From Rheinheimera sp. MM224 (GTDB lineage: Bacteria; Pseudomonadota; Gammaproteobacteria; Enterobacterales; Alteromonadaceae): 64,000 bases of DNA. The DNA is taken from assembly GCF_947090785.1 (NCBI RefSeq), contig NZ_OX352320.1, positions 3,647,001 through 3,711,000 of the forward strand. The letters are read 5' to 3'. Of the stretch, positions 24,655 through 33,279 are shown in pieces (position 1 is the stretch's first letter; each line of letters begins with the position of its first letter). Below the pieces are notes generated by a model. The model was not told the DNA's origin and ran no database searches. It worked only from the letters and a program-made list of their open reading frames with translations. The translations under genes were made by a program, and so were the position numbers.

Positions 24655-27600
24655 ATGTTATCGCAATTTTTTATCAAAAGACCTATTTTTGCCGCCGTGC
24701 TGTCGCTGCTGATTTTTATCGGCGGCGCCATAGCCGTCTGGCAATTACCTATCACTGAATACCCTGAAGTGGTGCCACCTACAGTAGTAGTGACGGCTAA
24801 CTATCCGGGTGCTAACCCTAAAGTCATAGCTGACACCGTTGCTTCGCCTTTAGAGCAGGAAATTAACGGCGTCGAAGACATGTTGTATATGTCTTCACAG
24901 GCTACGTCTGATGGCCGTATGACCTTGACTATCACCTTCGCTATAGGTACTGACGTTGACCGTGCTCAAACTCAGGTGCAAAGCCGGGTTGACCGCGCTA
25001 AGCCTCGCCTGCCGCAGGAAGTACAACGTTTAGGTGTGGTGACTGAGAAATCATCGCCGGATTTAACCATGGTGGTGCATTTAACTTCACCGGATGACAG
25101 ATACGATATGCTGTATTTGTCGAACTATGCGGCGCTGAACGTTAAAGACGAATTAGCCCGTATTGAAGGTGTAGGTGCTGTGCGTTTATTTGGTGCCAGC
25201 GAATACAGCTTACGTATCTGGCTGGATCCGAATAAAGTCTCAGCTGTAGGTTTATCACCAGCGCAAATCCTGGCTTCTATTCGTGAGCAAAACCAACAGG
25301 CAGCTGCTGGTTCTTTAGGCGCTCAACCTGCGGGTGACAGCGACTTCCAAATTCTGATTAACGTCAAAGGCCGTTTAACCACAGAGCAGGAATTTGCTGA
25401 CATTATCGTTAAAGTCGGTGAAGACGGCGAAGTCACACGTATCCGTGATATTGGCCGGGTGGAGTTAGGTGCTCAGTCTTATGCACTGCGTTCATTACTG
25501 AATAACAAAGATGCTGTGGCTATTCCTATTTTCCAGGCTTCAGGCTCAAACGCCATTCAGATTTCTGATGATGTGCGCGCCACTATGGCAGAACTGTCGA
25601 AAGGTTTCCCTGAAGGTTTAACTTACGACATCGTCTACGACCCTACCGTATTCGTTAGGGGCTCTATTGAAGCAGTCATCAAAACCTTGCTGGAAGCCAT
25701 ATTACTGGTGGTTCTGGTGGTGGTGTTATTCCTGCAAACCTGGCGTGCTTCTATTATTCCTTTAGTGGCTGTGCCTGTATCTCTGATTGGTACCTTTGCC
25801 TTTATGCATCTGCTGGGCTTTTCATTAAACGCTTTATCCTTATTTGGTCTGGTATTGGCCATAGGTATAGTGGTGGATGACGCCATAGTGGTGGTAGAAA
25901 ACGTGGAGCGTAATATCGCTGATGGCTTATCTCCTATGGCCGCCACACAAAAAGCCATGAAAGAAGTAACAGGCCCTATTGTCGCGACCACTTTAGTACT
26001 GGCAGCTGTATTTATCCCTACCGCTTTTATGTCAGGTTTAACAGGCCAGTTTTATAAGCAGTTCGCTTTAACTATCACTATTTCTACCTTTATCTCGGCG
26101 TTGAACTCGTTAACCTTGAGCCCAGCTTTGGCTGCGCTGTTGTTAAAACCTCATGGTTCAAAACCTGATGCTTTAACCCGTGTACTGAACAAAGCCTTTG
26201 GCAGCTGGTTATTTGATCCATTTAACCGCCTGTTTAGCAAAGCGTCCAAAGGTTATGGCCTGATGGTACGTAAAGTGATTCGGTTTGGTGGCATTATCGG
26301 TATTCTGTACATTGGTTTAGTTGGCTTAACTGCAGTGCAGTTCCAGCAAACCCCTACAGGTTATGTGCCTGGTCAGGATAAACAGTACTTAGTGGCTTTT
26401 GCTCAGTTACCGGACGCTTCTTCTTTAGACAGAACCGAAGCTGTGATTAAAGAAATGTCCCGTATCGCAGCAGAACATCCTGGTGTAGCGAACTCTATCT
26501 CCTTTCCAGGTTTGTCCATCAACGGTTTTACCAACAGCCCAAGCGCAGGCATTGTGTTTGTAGGTTTGGATGACTTTAGCGAACGTGGTTCACCTGAATT
26601 ATCAGGCAATGCTATAGCAGCAGCGTTAAACCAGAAATTCGCCGGTATTCAGGACGCCTTTATCGCCATATTCCCGCCGCCGCCAGTACAAGGTTTAGGC
26701 ACCATAGGTGGATTCCGTCTGCAAATTCAGGACAGAGCCAACCTGGGGTATGAAGAGCTGGCAGCTGTGTCTATGCAAGTGATGCAAAAAGCCTGGGCAA
26801 CGCCTGAACTAGCTGGTGTGTTCTCAAGTTATCAGGTGAATGTACCGCAACTGGATTTAGACGTAGACCGTACCAAAGCTAAACAACAAGGCGTCAATCT
26901 GGATGAGATATTCCAGACGCTGCAGGTGTATATGGGTTCGGCTTATGTCAACGACTTCAACCAGTTTGGTCGGACTTATCAGGTGAATGTGCAAGCGGAC
27001 GAGCAATTCCGTCAGGATCCTGAGCAAATTCGTCAGCTTAAAGTGCGCAACAACGCAGGTGAAATGATCCCGCTGGGTTCCTTCATCAACGTGAAACATT
27101 CAGCTGGCCCTGACCGCGTCATGCACTACAACGGTTACACCACAGCAGAAATTAACGGTGGCCCTGCCCCTGGTTACAGTACAGGCGAAGCTCAGGCTGC
27201 TATCGAAAAAATTCTGGCTGAAACTTTACCGCAAGGTATGACCTATGAGTGGACAGAGCTGACTTATCAGCAAATCCTGGCTGGTAGCGCAGAGTTGTTC
27301 ATATTCCCGCTGGTGATACTGCTGGTGTTTATGGTGTTGGCTGCTCAGTACGAAAGCTTAACTTTACCGCTGGCTATCATCCTGATTGTGCCTATGACCT
27401 TGTTGTCAGCCATGACAGGTGTGTGGATCTACGGTGGGGATAACAACATCTTCACTCAGATTGGCTTGATAGTGCTGGTAGGGCTCGCGACGAAAAACGC
27501 TATCTTAATAGTCGAATTTGCTAAAGAGCTGCAGGACCATGGCATGAAAACGATGGATGCGATTTTGGAAGCTGCTCGCTTACGTCTGCGTCCAATTTTA

Positions 27601-27840
27601 ATGACCTCCATCGCCTTTATTATGGGTGTGGTGCCTATGGTGTTCTCGACCGGTGCAGGTGCAGAAATGCGTCAAGCCATGGGTGTAGCTGTATTCGCCG
27701 GTATGATTGGCGTCACTATCTTCGGTCTGATTTTAACACCACTGTTTTACTACACTCTGGCCAAACGCCGTGACCGTCAACTGGCACAGGCCTCAGACAC
27801 TGTAAACGCAACGAAAACTGAGGAAACTCATCATGCGTAA
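24655..27840 (+). CDS. RND multidrug efflux permease (MexF/OqxB-like HAE1)
   Basis: The 1061-residue inner-membrane proton/drug antiporter is typical in length and start (FFIKRPIFAAVLSLL). Porter-domain segments include ITEYPEVVPPTVVVTANYPG; the membrane segment GLVLAIGIVVDDAIVVVENV carries the two essential Asp residues of the proton relay. A matching second half contains GLIVLVGLATKNAILIVEFA. The hydrophilic and membrane halves are duplicated, as in the whole HAE1 family. It most resembles the MexF group, which exports chloramphenicol, quinolones and other small aromatics; substrate range is inference. Confidence 0.96.
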   Translation: MLSQFFIKRPIFAAVLSLLIFIGGAIAVWQLPITEYPEVVPPTVVVTANYPGANPKVIADTVASPLEQEINGVEDMLYMSSQATSDGRMTLTITFAIGTDVDRAQTQVQSRVDRAKPRLPQEVQRLGVVTEKSSPDLTMVVHLTSPDDRYDMLYLSNYAALNVKDELARIEGVGAVRLFGASEYSLRIWLDPNKVSAVGLSPAQILASIREQNQQAAAGSLGAQPAGDSDFQILINVKGRLTTEQEFADIIVKVGEDGEVTRIRDIGRVELGAQSYALRSLLNNKDAVAIPIFQASGSNAIQISDDVRATMAELSKGFPEGLTYDIVYDPTVFVRGSIEAVIKTLLEAILLVVLVVVLFLQTWRASIIPLVAVPVSLIGTFAFMHLLGFSLNALSLFGLVLAIGIVVDDAIVVVENVERNIADGLSPMAATQKAMKEVTGPIVATTLVLAAVFIPTAFMSGLTGQFYKQFALTITISTFISALNSLTLSPALAALLLKPHGSKPDALTRVLNKAFGSWLFDPFNRLFSKASKGYGLMVRKVIRFGGIIGILYIGLVGLTAVQFQQTPTGYVPGQDKQYLVAFAQLPDASSLDRTEAVIKEMSRIAAEHPGVANSISFPGLSINGFTNSPSAGIVFVGLDDFSERGSPELSGNAIAAALNQKFAGIQDAFIAIFPPPPVQGLGTIGGFRLQIQDRANLGYEELAAVSMQVMQKAWATPELAGVFSSYQVNVPQLDLDVDRTKAKQQGVNLDEIFQTLQVYMGSAYVNDFNQFGRTYQVNVQADEQFRQDPEQIRQLKVRNNAGEMIPLGSFINVKHSAGPDRVMHYNGYTTAEINGGPAPGYSTGEAQAAIEKILAETLPQGMTYEWTELTYQQILAGSAELFIFPLVILLVFMVLAAQYESLTLPLAIILIVPMTLLSAMTGVWIYGGDNNIFTQIGLIVLVGLATKNAILIVEFAKELQDHGMKTMDAILEAARLRLRPILMTSIAFIMGVVPMVFSTGAGAEMRQAMGVAVFAGMIGVTIFGLILTPLFYYTLAKRRDRQLAQASDTVNATKTEETHHA

Positions 27841-29257
27841 AACCATTCGTTTAACCGCTATCAGTATGGCATTAGCATCACTGTTGTTTGGTTGTGCTTC
27901 AGTAGGACCAAGCTATGCGGCTCCGGTAGCAGCCAATCAGGTGCAACTGCCGGTTGAATACAGAGCTGCAGATAAAGCTCAAAACTGGTGGCAACAGTTT
28001 AATGACCCGGTATTAAACCAACTGATAGAAAAGGCCTTGCTGAATAACCAGACCTTAGCTGCAGCAGAAGCCAACGTAAAACGTGCTTATGCCGCTTTTG
28101 AAGACAGCGACAATGATGGTCTGCCTCGTATGGACGTCACCGCCAGTCAACAAAACAACCAGGTGCCGGACAGCGCTGCACAAAACGCAGGACAAATTCA
28201 GCGTCAGGCAAGCCTGGGTGGTGCTTTAAGCTGGGATTTAGATTTGTTTGGCAAATTACGCCGCGCAGCTGAAGCCGCAAATGCCAGAGCACAAGGTGCT
28301 GAACTGGCATGGCAGGAAGCTAAAGTGCAATTGTTAGCTCAGGTCGCCGCCAGTTATGGCGACTACCGTGGTGCTGAACTGCGCCTCTCTGTAGCAGAGC
28401 AAAACCTCGGTAATTTACGTCGCACCAAACAGATTATTCTGGCGCGCCGTGATGCGGGTTTCGCATCGGATCTGGAAATTAGCCGTATCGACGCACAGAT
28501 TTATCAGTTGCAAAGTACTCTGCCGCAGTTTGCCTTTGCCAAAGCTCAGGCCAACGCGACAATAGCGGCTTTAGTAGCACAACCTGCAGAGCAATTTGTG
28601 GTTGCCACTAAAGCAGAAGCTTTGCCTGAACTGAACAAACCTTTGTCTTTTGCTAATCAGCACAACTACTTAAAGTTCAGAACTGACGTAGCTGTAGCCG
28701 AACGTGAACTGGCAGCCAGCACTGCAGATATAGGTGTGGCCACAGCAGAGCTATACCCGGAAGTGTCTGTAAGCGGGTTTTTAGGTTTTATTTCAAGCCC
28801 TGGTCTGAGCTTGGGTTCACAAAATGAAGCCTGGAGCATAGCGCCTAGTTTACGCTGGCAAGCCACAGAGCTGAGCTCGATTCAGGCCCGTATCCGCGGC
28901 GCAGAAGCAGAACAGCAAATGGCCTTTGCCCGCTTCCAGCAAACAGTGTTTGATGCGCTGGCGCAAATGCAGACCTCACTGCAAGGTTACAGAACCAGCC
29001 GTGAGCAGCAGTTAAGCGCACAGCAACAAGTTGCAGCCACTGAACAGGCCGTGCAGCTGACACGAGCTCAATACGAAGCTGGCACCACTGAGTTTTTGGA
29101 CTTGCTGGACGCTGAACGTGAATGGTTAGCAGCCCGGGATCAGCAGGCTGTGCTTTCTGCTCAAAGCTTCCAGCGTTTAGTCTCTATCTACCGTGCGTTT
29201 TCGGGTGGTATAGAACTAGACCAAGGCACTCAACAATTGGCATTAGTGAAAGAGTAA
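27833..29257 (+). CDS. RND outer-membrane channel lipoprotein (OprN/NodT-like)
   Basis: The 474-residue TolC-family channel has lipobox SLLFGC with Cys21. Conserved NodT-family elements include WWQQFNDPVLNQLIEKAL, LSWDLDLFGKLRRA, a central repeat of long helices, and YEAGTTEFLDLLDAEREWL near the end. Its ATG lies 8 bp inside the permease gene, so translation is probably coupled. It completes a MexEF-OprN-like tripartite pump. A strong terminator follows at 29302-29342. Confidence 0.94.
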   Translation: MRKTIRLTAISMALASLLFGCASVGPSYAAPVAANQVQLPVEYRAADKAQNWWQQFNDPVLNQLIEKALLNNQTLAAAEANVKRAYAAFEDSDNDGLPRMDVTASQQNNQVPDSAAQNAGQIQRQASLGGALSWDLDLFGKLRRAAEAANARAQGAELAWQEAKVQLLAQVAASYGDYRGAELRLSVAEQNLGNLRRTKQIILARRDAGFASDLEISRIDAQIYQLQSTLPQFAFAKAQANATIAALVAQPAEQFVVATKAEALPELNKPLSFANQHNYLKFRTDVAVAERELAASTADIGVATAELYPEVSVSGFLGFISSPGLSLGSQNEAWSIAPSLRWQATELSSIQARIRGAEAEQQMAFARFQQTVFDALAQMQTSLQGYRTSREQQLSAQQQVAATEQAVQLTRAQYEAGTTEFLDLLDAEREWLAARDQQAVLSAQSFQRLVSIYRAFSGGIELDQGTQQLALVKE

Positions 29258-29263
29258 GACAAA

Positions 29264-29287
29264 GAGTCAGAGTATTCACTCTGACTC
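29264..29287. repeat. REP-like palindrome
   Basis: GAGTCAGAGT and ACTCTGACTC, perfect 10-bp arms around ATTC. It shares the GTCAGAGT core with the long palindrome at 32137-32182. It lies directly after the pump operon, ahead of the terminator. Confidence 0.55.
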
Positions 29288-29301
29288 AACGATTCACCTT
29301 T

Positions 29302-29342
29302 GGGCGTCCGCTTAGTCCCATTCCCAACGGACGCCCTTTTTT
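29302..29342 (+). terminator. Terminator of the RND pump operon
   Basis: GGGCGTCCG (29302-29310) pairs perfectly with CGGACGCCC (29328-29336), followed by six Ts. Confidence 0.87.
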
Positions 29343-29482
29343 AACTTCCGACCACTCCGCTTCGACCTCCCACTGGATTTCCGTCACGACAAAAAGCAAT
29401 GTAATTCAAGCAACCTTTGGTATAAGCTCTGTGAAATCAAACGCATGCATATTGTCTGGCCTGCGTCACTATGGAGTTCTAC

Positions 29483-30400
29483 ATGAAACAACATTCGGCG
29501 GCACTGGTGCTTCTTGCTGCATTATCTGCTTGTTCAGCACAAAACCTCACTGCCCCTGTCGCTACTGCAACTGTGCCGCAACCCACAGCTCCTATCCTCT
29601 GTGCAGATAATGCCAGTTGGAACGCCCCTGCAACACCACGACAGATTTTTGGTAATAGCTGGTATGTCGGTACTTGTGGCATCAGCGCTATTTTAATCAC
29701 ATCGCCACAAGGCCATATACTCATTGACAGTGGCACTGAAAAAGCTGCACCACAGGTTGCGGCCAACATCGAAGCTCTCGGCTTTAAAGTACAGGATGTG
29801 CGTCTGTTATTAATGTCCCATGAGCACCATGATCACAGTGGCGGACTGGCCTATCTGCAACAGGTGACAACAGCACCGCTGTATGCCAGAGCCCCGGCAG
29901 ATGCTGTGATGCGTAGCGGTAAAAATAGCAGGATCGACCCACAATTTTTAGAATTATCGGCAATGCAACCAGTGGCAAAGGTGACCACTATTCGAAACGA
30001 TCAGAAGGTGATTTCAGGCTCGCTGCAAATACAGGCTTTGGCTACACCCGGACATACCCCAGGCAGCACCAGTTGGACCTGGACTTCATGTGACGAAAAG
30101 CAATGCCGCAACATGGCCTATATTGACAGCCTGACCGCTATTTCAGACGACCAATACCGCTATAGCGACGACAACAGCCATCCAGGTTACCTGGCCTCGT
30201 TTCGCACTGCACTGAAGCAGATCAGTCAGTTGCCTTGTGACATTTTGCTAACGCCTCATCCGGGTGCCAGCGCGATGTGGCAGCGGCTTGATGCTAATCC
30301 AAGCCAAGCTTTAGTCAACCCAAACGGCTGTCGTGACTACGCGGCCAATGCCAGTCTAAAGCTGGATAAGCGTCTGGCAGAGGAAAGTTCAGCTCACTAA
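29483..30400 (+). CDS. Subclass B3 metallo-beta-lactamase (lipoprotein)
   Basis: The 305-residue enzyme hydrolyses beta-lactams with two zinc ions. The ATG at 29483 has GGAG 7 bp upstream. The lipobox LSAC gives Cys17, so it is probably anchored in a membrane. The B3 zinc ligands are all visible: MSHEHHDHSGG (H116, H118, D120, H121), ATPGHTPGS (H196) and LLTPHPGAS (H263). The B3-typical segment IDSLTAISDDQYRYSD is also present. It follows the RND operon but is separated by a terminator and has no ampR-like neighbour, so expression may be constitutive. The substrate profile cannot be read from sequence. Confidence 0.93.
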   Translation: MKQHSAALVLLAALSACSAQNLTAPVATATVPQPTAPILCADNASWNAPATPRQIFGNSWYVGTCGISAILITSPQGHILIDSGTEKAAPQVAANIEALGFKVQDVRLLLMSHEHHDHSGGLAYLQQVTTAPLYARAPADAVMRSGKNSRIDPQFLELSAMQPVAKVTTIRNDQKVISGSLQIQALATPGHTPGSTSWTWTSCDEKQCRNMAYIDSLTAISDDQYRYSDDNSHPGYLASFRTALKQISQLPCDILLTPHPGASAMWQRLDANPSQALVNPNGCRDYAANASLKLDKRLAEESSAH

Positions 30401-30410
30401 TATCCGCCTT

Positions 30411-30434
30411 AGTGCCCGCTTTGACAGGGGCACT
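30411..30434 (+). terminator. Weak terminator-like hairpin after the beta-lactamase gene
   Basis: AGTGCCC and GGGCACT enclose about ten bases; no T tract follows, so termination is uncertain. Confidence 0.4.
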
Positions 30435-30449
30435 CTAACCAATCTTCTA

Positions 30450-30468
30450 TTGATAACTATTCTTATCC
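30450..30468. promoter_or_regulatory. Candidate Fur box
   Basis: The sequence TTGATAACTATTCTTATC contains GATAA-N6-TTATC and resembles natural Fur boxes with the TGATAA...ATT half-site pattern, although only about 11 of 19 positions match the ideal consensus. It lies 50-70 bp ahead of the PepSY gene, an iron-linked family. Confidence 0.55.
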
Positions 30469-30520
30469 GCATTATTATTAAGCCAATTTTAATAGCTTGC
30501 TGAATAAGGCTGAGTATCCG

Positions 30521-31672
30521 GTGTTTAAACTAAAACAACGCTTCTGGTTTTTATTACATGGCTGGGTAGGTTTACCTGTCTGGTTAATTTTTTGCGCTGT
30601 GTGTTTAACGGGCACCATTGCTGTTTTTAGTCATGAACTGACCTGGCTGACCAACCCCAATGCCAGAGCAGAAAACCCACAAAACCTGCCGGTTAAACCT
30701 GCCACTGAATTGATTGCAGCCGTCAAAGCTGAAGTGCCAGACGCTGAAATTGGCACTGTGCTGGTGATGGAACCTTATCTGGTGAATGCCATTGTCTTCT
30801 CCACAGCTAAAGCCCCTTTTGGCATAGCTTATGTCAATCAATACACAGGCGCAGTGCAAGAGCTGAACTACGGCCTGAACTTTATTACCTTTATGCGTTC
30901 GTTACACGGCTGGTTATTATTCCCCTGGGAAAGTAGTTACAGCGTGGGTTATTACCTGGTCAGCGGTATGGCCATACTGATGCTGGTGTCTTTAATCACA
31001 GGTTTAGTGATTTATAAAAATTTCTGGAAGTCCTTTACCCAACCTAAAGTGCGGTTGAATCAAGGCCGTAAAACGCTGCTGACTGACTTACACCGTTTAG
31101 CCGGTGTCTGGTCAATTTGGTTTTTAGTGGTGATGAGTCTGACGGGGTTGTGGTATCTGGTGCAGGCTATTTTATGGCACAACGACATTGATTTTTATCA
31201 CGAACCTAAAATTCTGACGGCAACTGAAGTACCAGCAGCTGGCCAAAAACACACGCCACCTTATTCACTGGAAGATGCGTTAGTTATTGCCAAGCAAACC
31301 TTGCCAGAGTTGCAACCTGCTTACATCATGATGCCAGAGCATAACCGTGATTTATATCGTATTTCAGGTTCAGGTGATTCCATATTCTTTGATCAGTACT
31401 CTTATTCAGTATTAGTCAATCCGTGGACAGGTGCAGTGACAGATGTGCATACACCGGCTCAAATGGGTGGCCTTGAAGTGCTGAGCCATATTGCCGATCC
31501 GCTGCATTACGGCACTTTAGGTGGTATCTGGACCAAAATAATCTGGTTCCTGTTTGGCTTACTGTTATCCGGTATGTCTATTACAGGTTTTATGATCTGG
31601 GGCAGTCGCACCATCAAAGCGGCCCGTGCAGAACCTGCAACCAGTTACACAACTTCAGAGGTAAATTCCTGA
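30521..31672 (+). CDS. PepSY-associated membrane protein (PiuB-like)
   Basis: The protein has about 383 residues with four membrane segments. The first segment begins FWFLLHGWVGLPVWLIFCAV, two PepSY domains face the periplasm, and LHRLAGVWSIWFLVVMSLTG and LLSGMSITGFMIWGSR complete the membrane part. Paired His residues in the membrane segments are typical of this family, which is linked to siderophore-iron reduction or uptake. The start is uncertain: GTG at 30521 is preferred because AAGG-rich sequence precedes it, while a TTG at 30497 adds eight residues. The candidate Fur box upstream supports iron control. The next gene overlaps by 1 bp. Confidence 0.82.
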   Translation: MFKLKQRFWFLLHGWVGLPVWLIFCAVCLTGTIAVFSHELTWLTNPNARAENPQNLPVKPATELIAAVKAEVPDAEIGTVLVMEPYLVNAIVFSTAKAPFGIAYVNQYTGAVQELNYGLNFITFMRSLHGWLLFPWESSYSVGYYLVSGMAILMLVSLITGLVIYKNFWKSFTQPKVRLNQGRKTLLTDLHRLAGVWSIWFLVVMSLTGLWYLVQAILWHNDIDFYHEPKILTATEVPAAGQKHTPPYSLEDALVIAKQTLPELQPAYIMMPEHNRDLYRISGSGDSIFFDQYSYSVLVNPWTGAVTDVHTPAQMGGLEVLSHIADPLHYGTLGGIWTKIIWFLFGLLLSGMSITGFMIWGSRTIKAARAEPATSYTTSEVNS

Positions 31673-32130
31673 TGGCACAACGCTCAGATACGTGGTGGCA
31701 ACGTAACAAGTTTAAACTAAATGCTTTAGTGCTGATTTTGCCATTCTGGTTTTTGTATGAAGCGATGAATCCTGTGTTTCCACCTTCATGGCCTACTCAG
31801 AAAATTGGCGCTTTTGAAGTCACCCCAACTCCTCTGACGTTGGATGCACCTTATCAGCACCATGGTGATTGGGTAAAAGATTTCAGCCTGCAATTCTGTG
31901 AAGGCTGCGTGGCCAATATACGTCAGGCTTACATGGCGATAGCAGCAGAGCAACCAGCGATCGAAGACTTCGCCGAAGCCGACCTGAGTATCCTGCATGG
32001 CAGCTCTTTTGCTCAGCATGTGCACGCCAAAGCCACAGCACAACCTAAAGCCGGTGATAAAGTCTGGTTACTGATTGAAGACTGGCAAGGCAAGTTGCAT
32101 GTAGGTTCATGGGATTGGCCACAGTCTTAA
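31672..32130 (+). CDS. Small membrane-anchored partner of the PepSY protein, unknown function
   Basis: The 152-residue protein has one N-terminal membrane segment (LNALVLILPFWFLYEAM) and a periplasmic domain with two cysteines in FCEGCVANIRQAY that could form a disulfide or bind a metal. Its ATG overlaps the TGA of the PepSY gene, so the two are translationally coupled and probably act together. I do not recognise the family with certainty. A long REP-like palindrome follows at once. Confidence 0.7.
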   Translation: MAQRSDTWWQRNKFKLNALVLILPFWFLYEAMNPVFPPSWPTQKIGAFEVTPTPLTLDAPYQHHGDWVKDFSLQFCEGCVANIRQAYMAIAAEQPAIEDFAEADLSILHGSSFAQHVHAKATAQPKAGDKVWLLIEDWQGKLHVGSWDWPQS

Positions 32131-32136
32131 TATTAA

Positions 32137-32182
32137 GGGTCAGAGTAAAATTAAGCACTGAAGCTTAATTTTACTCTGACCC
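32137..32182. repeat. Long perfect palindrome, REP/MITE-like
   Basis: Two perfect 20-bp arms (32137-32156 and 32163-32182) beginning GGGTCAGAGT and ending ACTCTGACCC enclose ACTGAA. The arms are AT-rich inside and no T tract follows, so it is not a plain terminator. The same core occurs in the palindromes at 11055 and 29264, suggesting a dispersed family of the kind mobilised by REP-associated transposases. Confidence 0.65.
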
Positions 32183-32265
32183 GAATTAACTTTTGTTACA
32201 AAACCAAGCACAAATTAACCCGCCAAAGCGTTACACTCAGACAGCGAATATTCACGGGGTTGGCT

Positions 32266-33279
32266 ATGAGACTGTTTTGGTTGGTGCTGCTGTTTTCTTA
32301 TCAAGGCCACGCCCTGGCCCACAGCTGGCCCGGTTTTGCTAAACAACAATCTTGCCTCGAGCTTTATCCTGATTATCAGCAACTGGTCGATGACATTCGC
32401 CAACAAACGCCCTGGTACAAGCTGGACCACTGGCTCGCCCCCTGGTTATTGCCTGAACAACAGTTCGAAACCACCCAACAACAGTTGGATTGCGCTCAGC
32501 TGGAATACCAGTCTGACAATTTTTTAGTGCAAGCCTGGGGTTTACAACCTAAAACCTCTCAGACAAAAAAATGGCCTGTGATTATTTACAACAGAGGCGG
32601 TAATTCGGCTTTAGGCCGGTTGGATTTTGTTTCAGTATTGCGCCAATTAAGCCCTTTGGCTCAACAAGGTTTTATTGTACTGGCCAGTCAATACCGTGGT
32701 TCAGTGCCACAAGATCAACAAACTTATGGTAAAGATCAGTTTGGTGGCGCTGACGTCAATGACATTCACCAGCTAATTGAACTGGCGAAAAAGCTGCCGG
32801 CAGCAGACGCAGATAATATCTTTTTATACGGCATCAGCAGAGGTGGCATGATGAGTTACCTGACTGCGCGCCAACGTGATGATATTCGCGCTATGGCCAT
32901 CACCGGAGCGCCAACAGACTTAATTACAGAACTACCACGTCTGCCAGAGATGGAGATTATTTTCCGCAGCCTGATCCCCAATTACGATCAAAACAAACAG
33001 CAAGAACTGCAACAGCGTTCAGTGTTGTATTGGGCAGAAGAGTTACCTGAGAGCTTACCTATTCTATTAATCTATGGTGGTGAAGACCAAAGAGTGCACC
33101 CGGACAATTCAAAACGACTGGCAGCCAAACTGACAGAGCTGCATCGCCCGGTAAAACTGATTGAATTTGCCGATGCTGATCACCTGTTAACTGACTACAA
33201 AGAGCAGGAACGCCAGGCTATGTTGCACTGGTTTCGTCAGCACCAGCACAGCAGCCAAAAACCTGTGGCAGCGCCCTAA
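32266..33279 (+). CDS. Exported alpha/beta hydrolase (S9-like peptidase or esterase)
   Basis: The 337-residue protein has a signal peptide (cleavage near GHALA, about residue 18). The C-terminal two thirds is an alpha/beta-hydrolase fold with nucleophile Ser in YGISRGGMMSYL, Asp in YGGEDQRVHPDN and His in ADADHLL. The oxyanion segment VIIYNRGGNSALG and the ASQYRGSV stretch resemble prolyl-oligopeptidase-type domains, but without the propeller, so the substrate could be a peptide or ester. The ATG at 32266 follows CGGGGTTGG. Its stop overlaps the convergent diguanylate cyclase by 4 bp. Confidence 0.82.
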   Translation: MRLFWLVLLFSYQGHALAHSWPGFAKQQSCLELYPDYQQLVDDIRQQTPWYKLDHWLAPWLLPEQQFETTQQQLDCAQLEYQSDNFLVQAWGLQPKTSQTKKWPVIIYNRGGNSALGRLDFVSVLRQLSPLAQQGFIVLASQYRGSVPQDQQTYGKDQFGGADVNDIHQLIELAKKLPAADADNIFLYGISRGGMMSYLTARQRDDIRAMAITGAPTDLITELPRLPEMEIIFRSLIPNYDQNKQQELQQRSVLYWAEELPESLPILLIYGGEDQRVHPDNSKRLAAKLTELHRPVKLIEFADADHLLTDYKEQERQAMLHWFRQHQHSSQKPVAAP

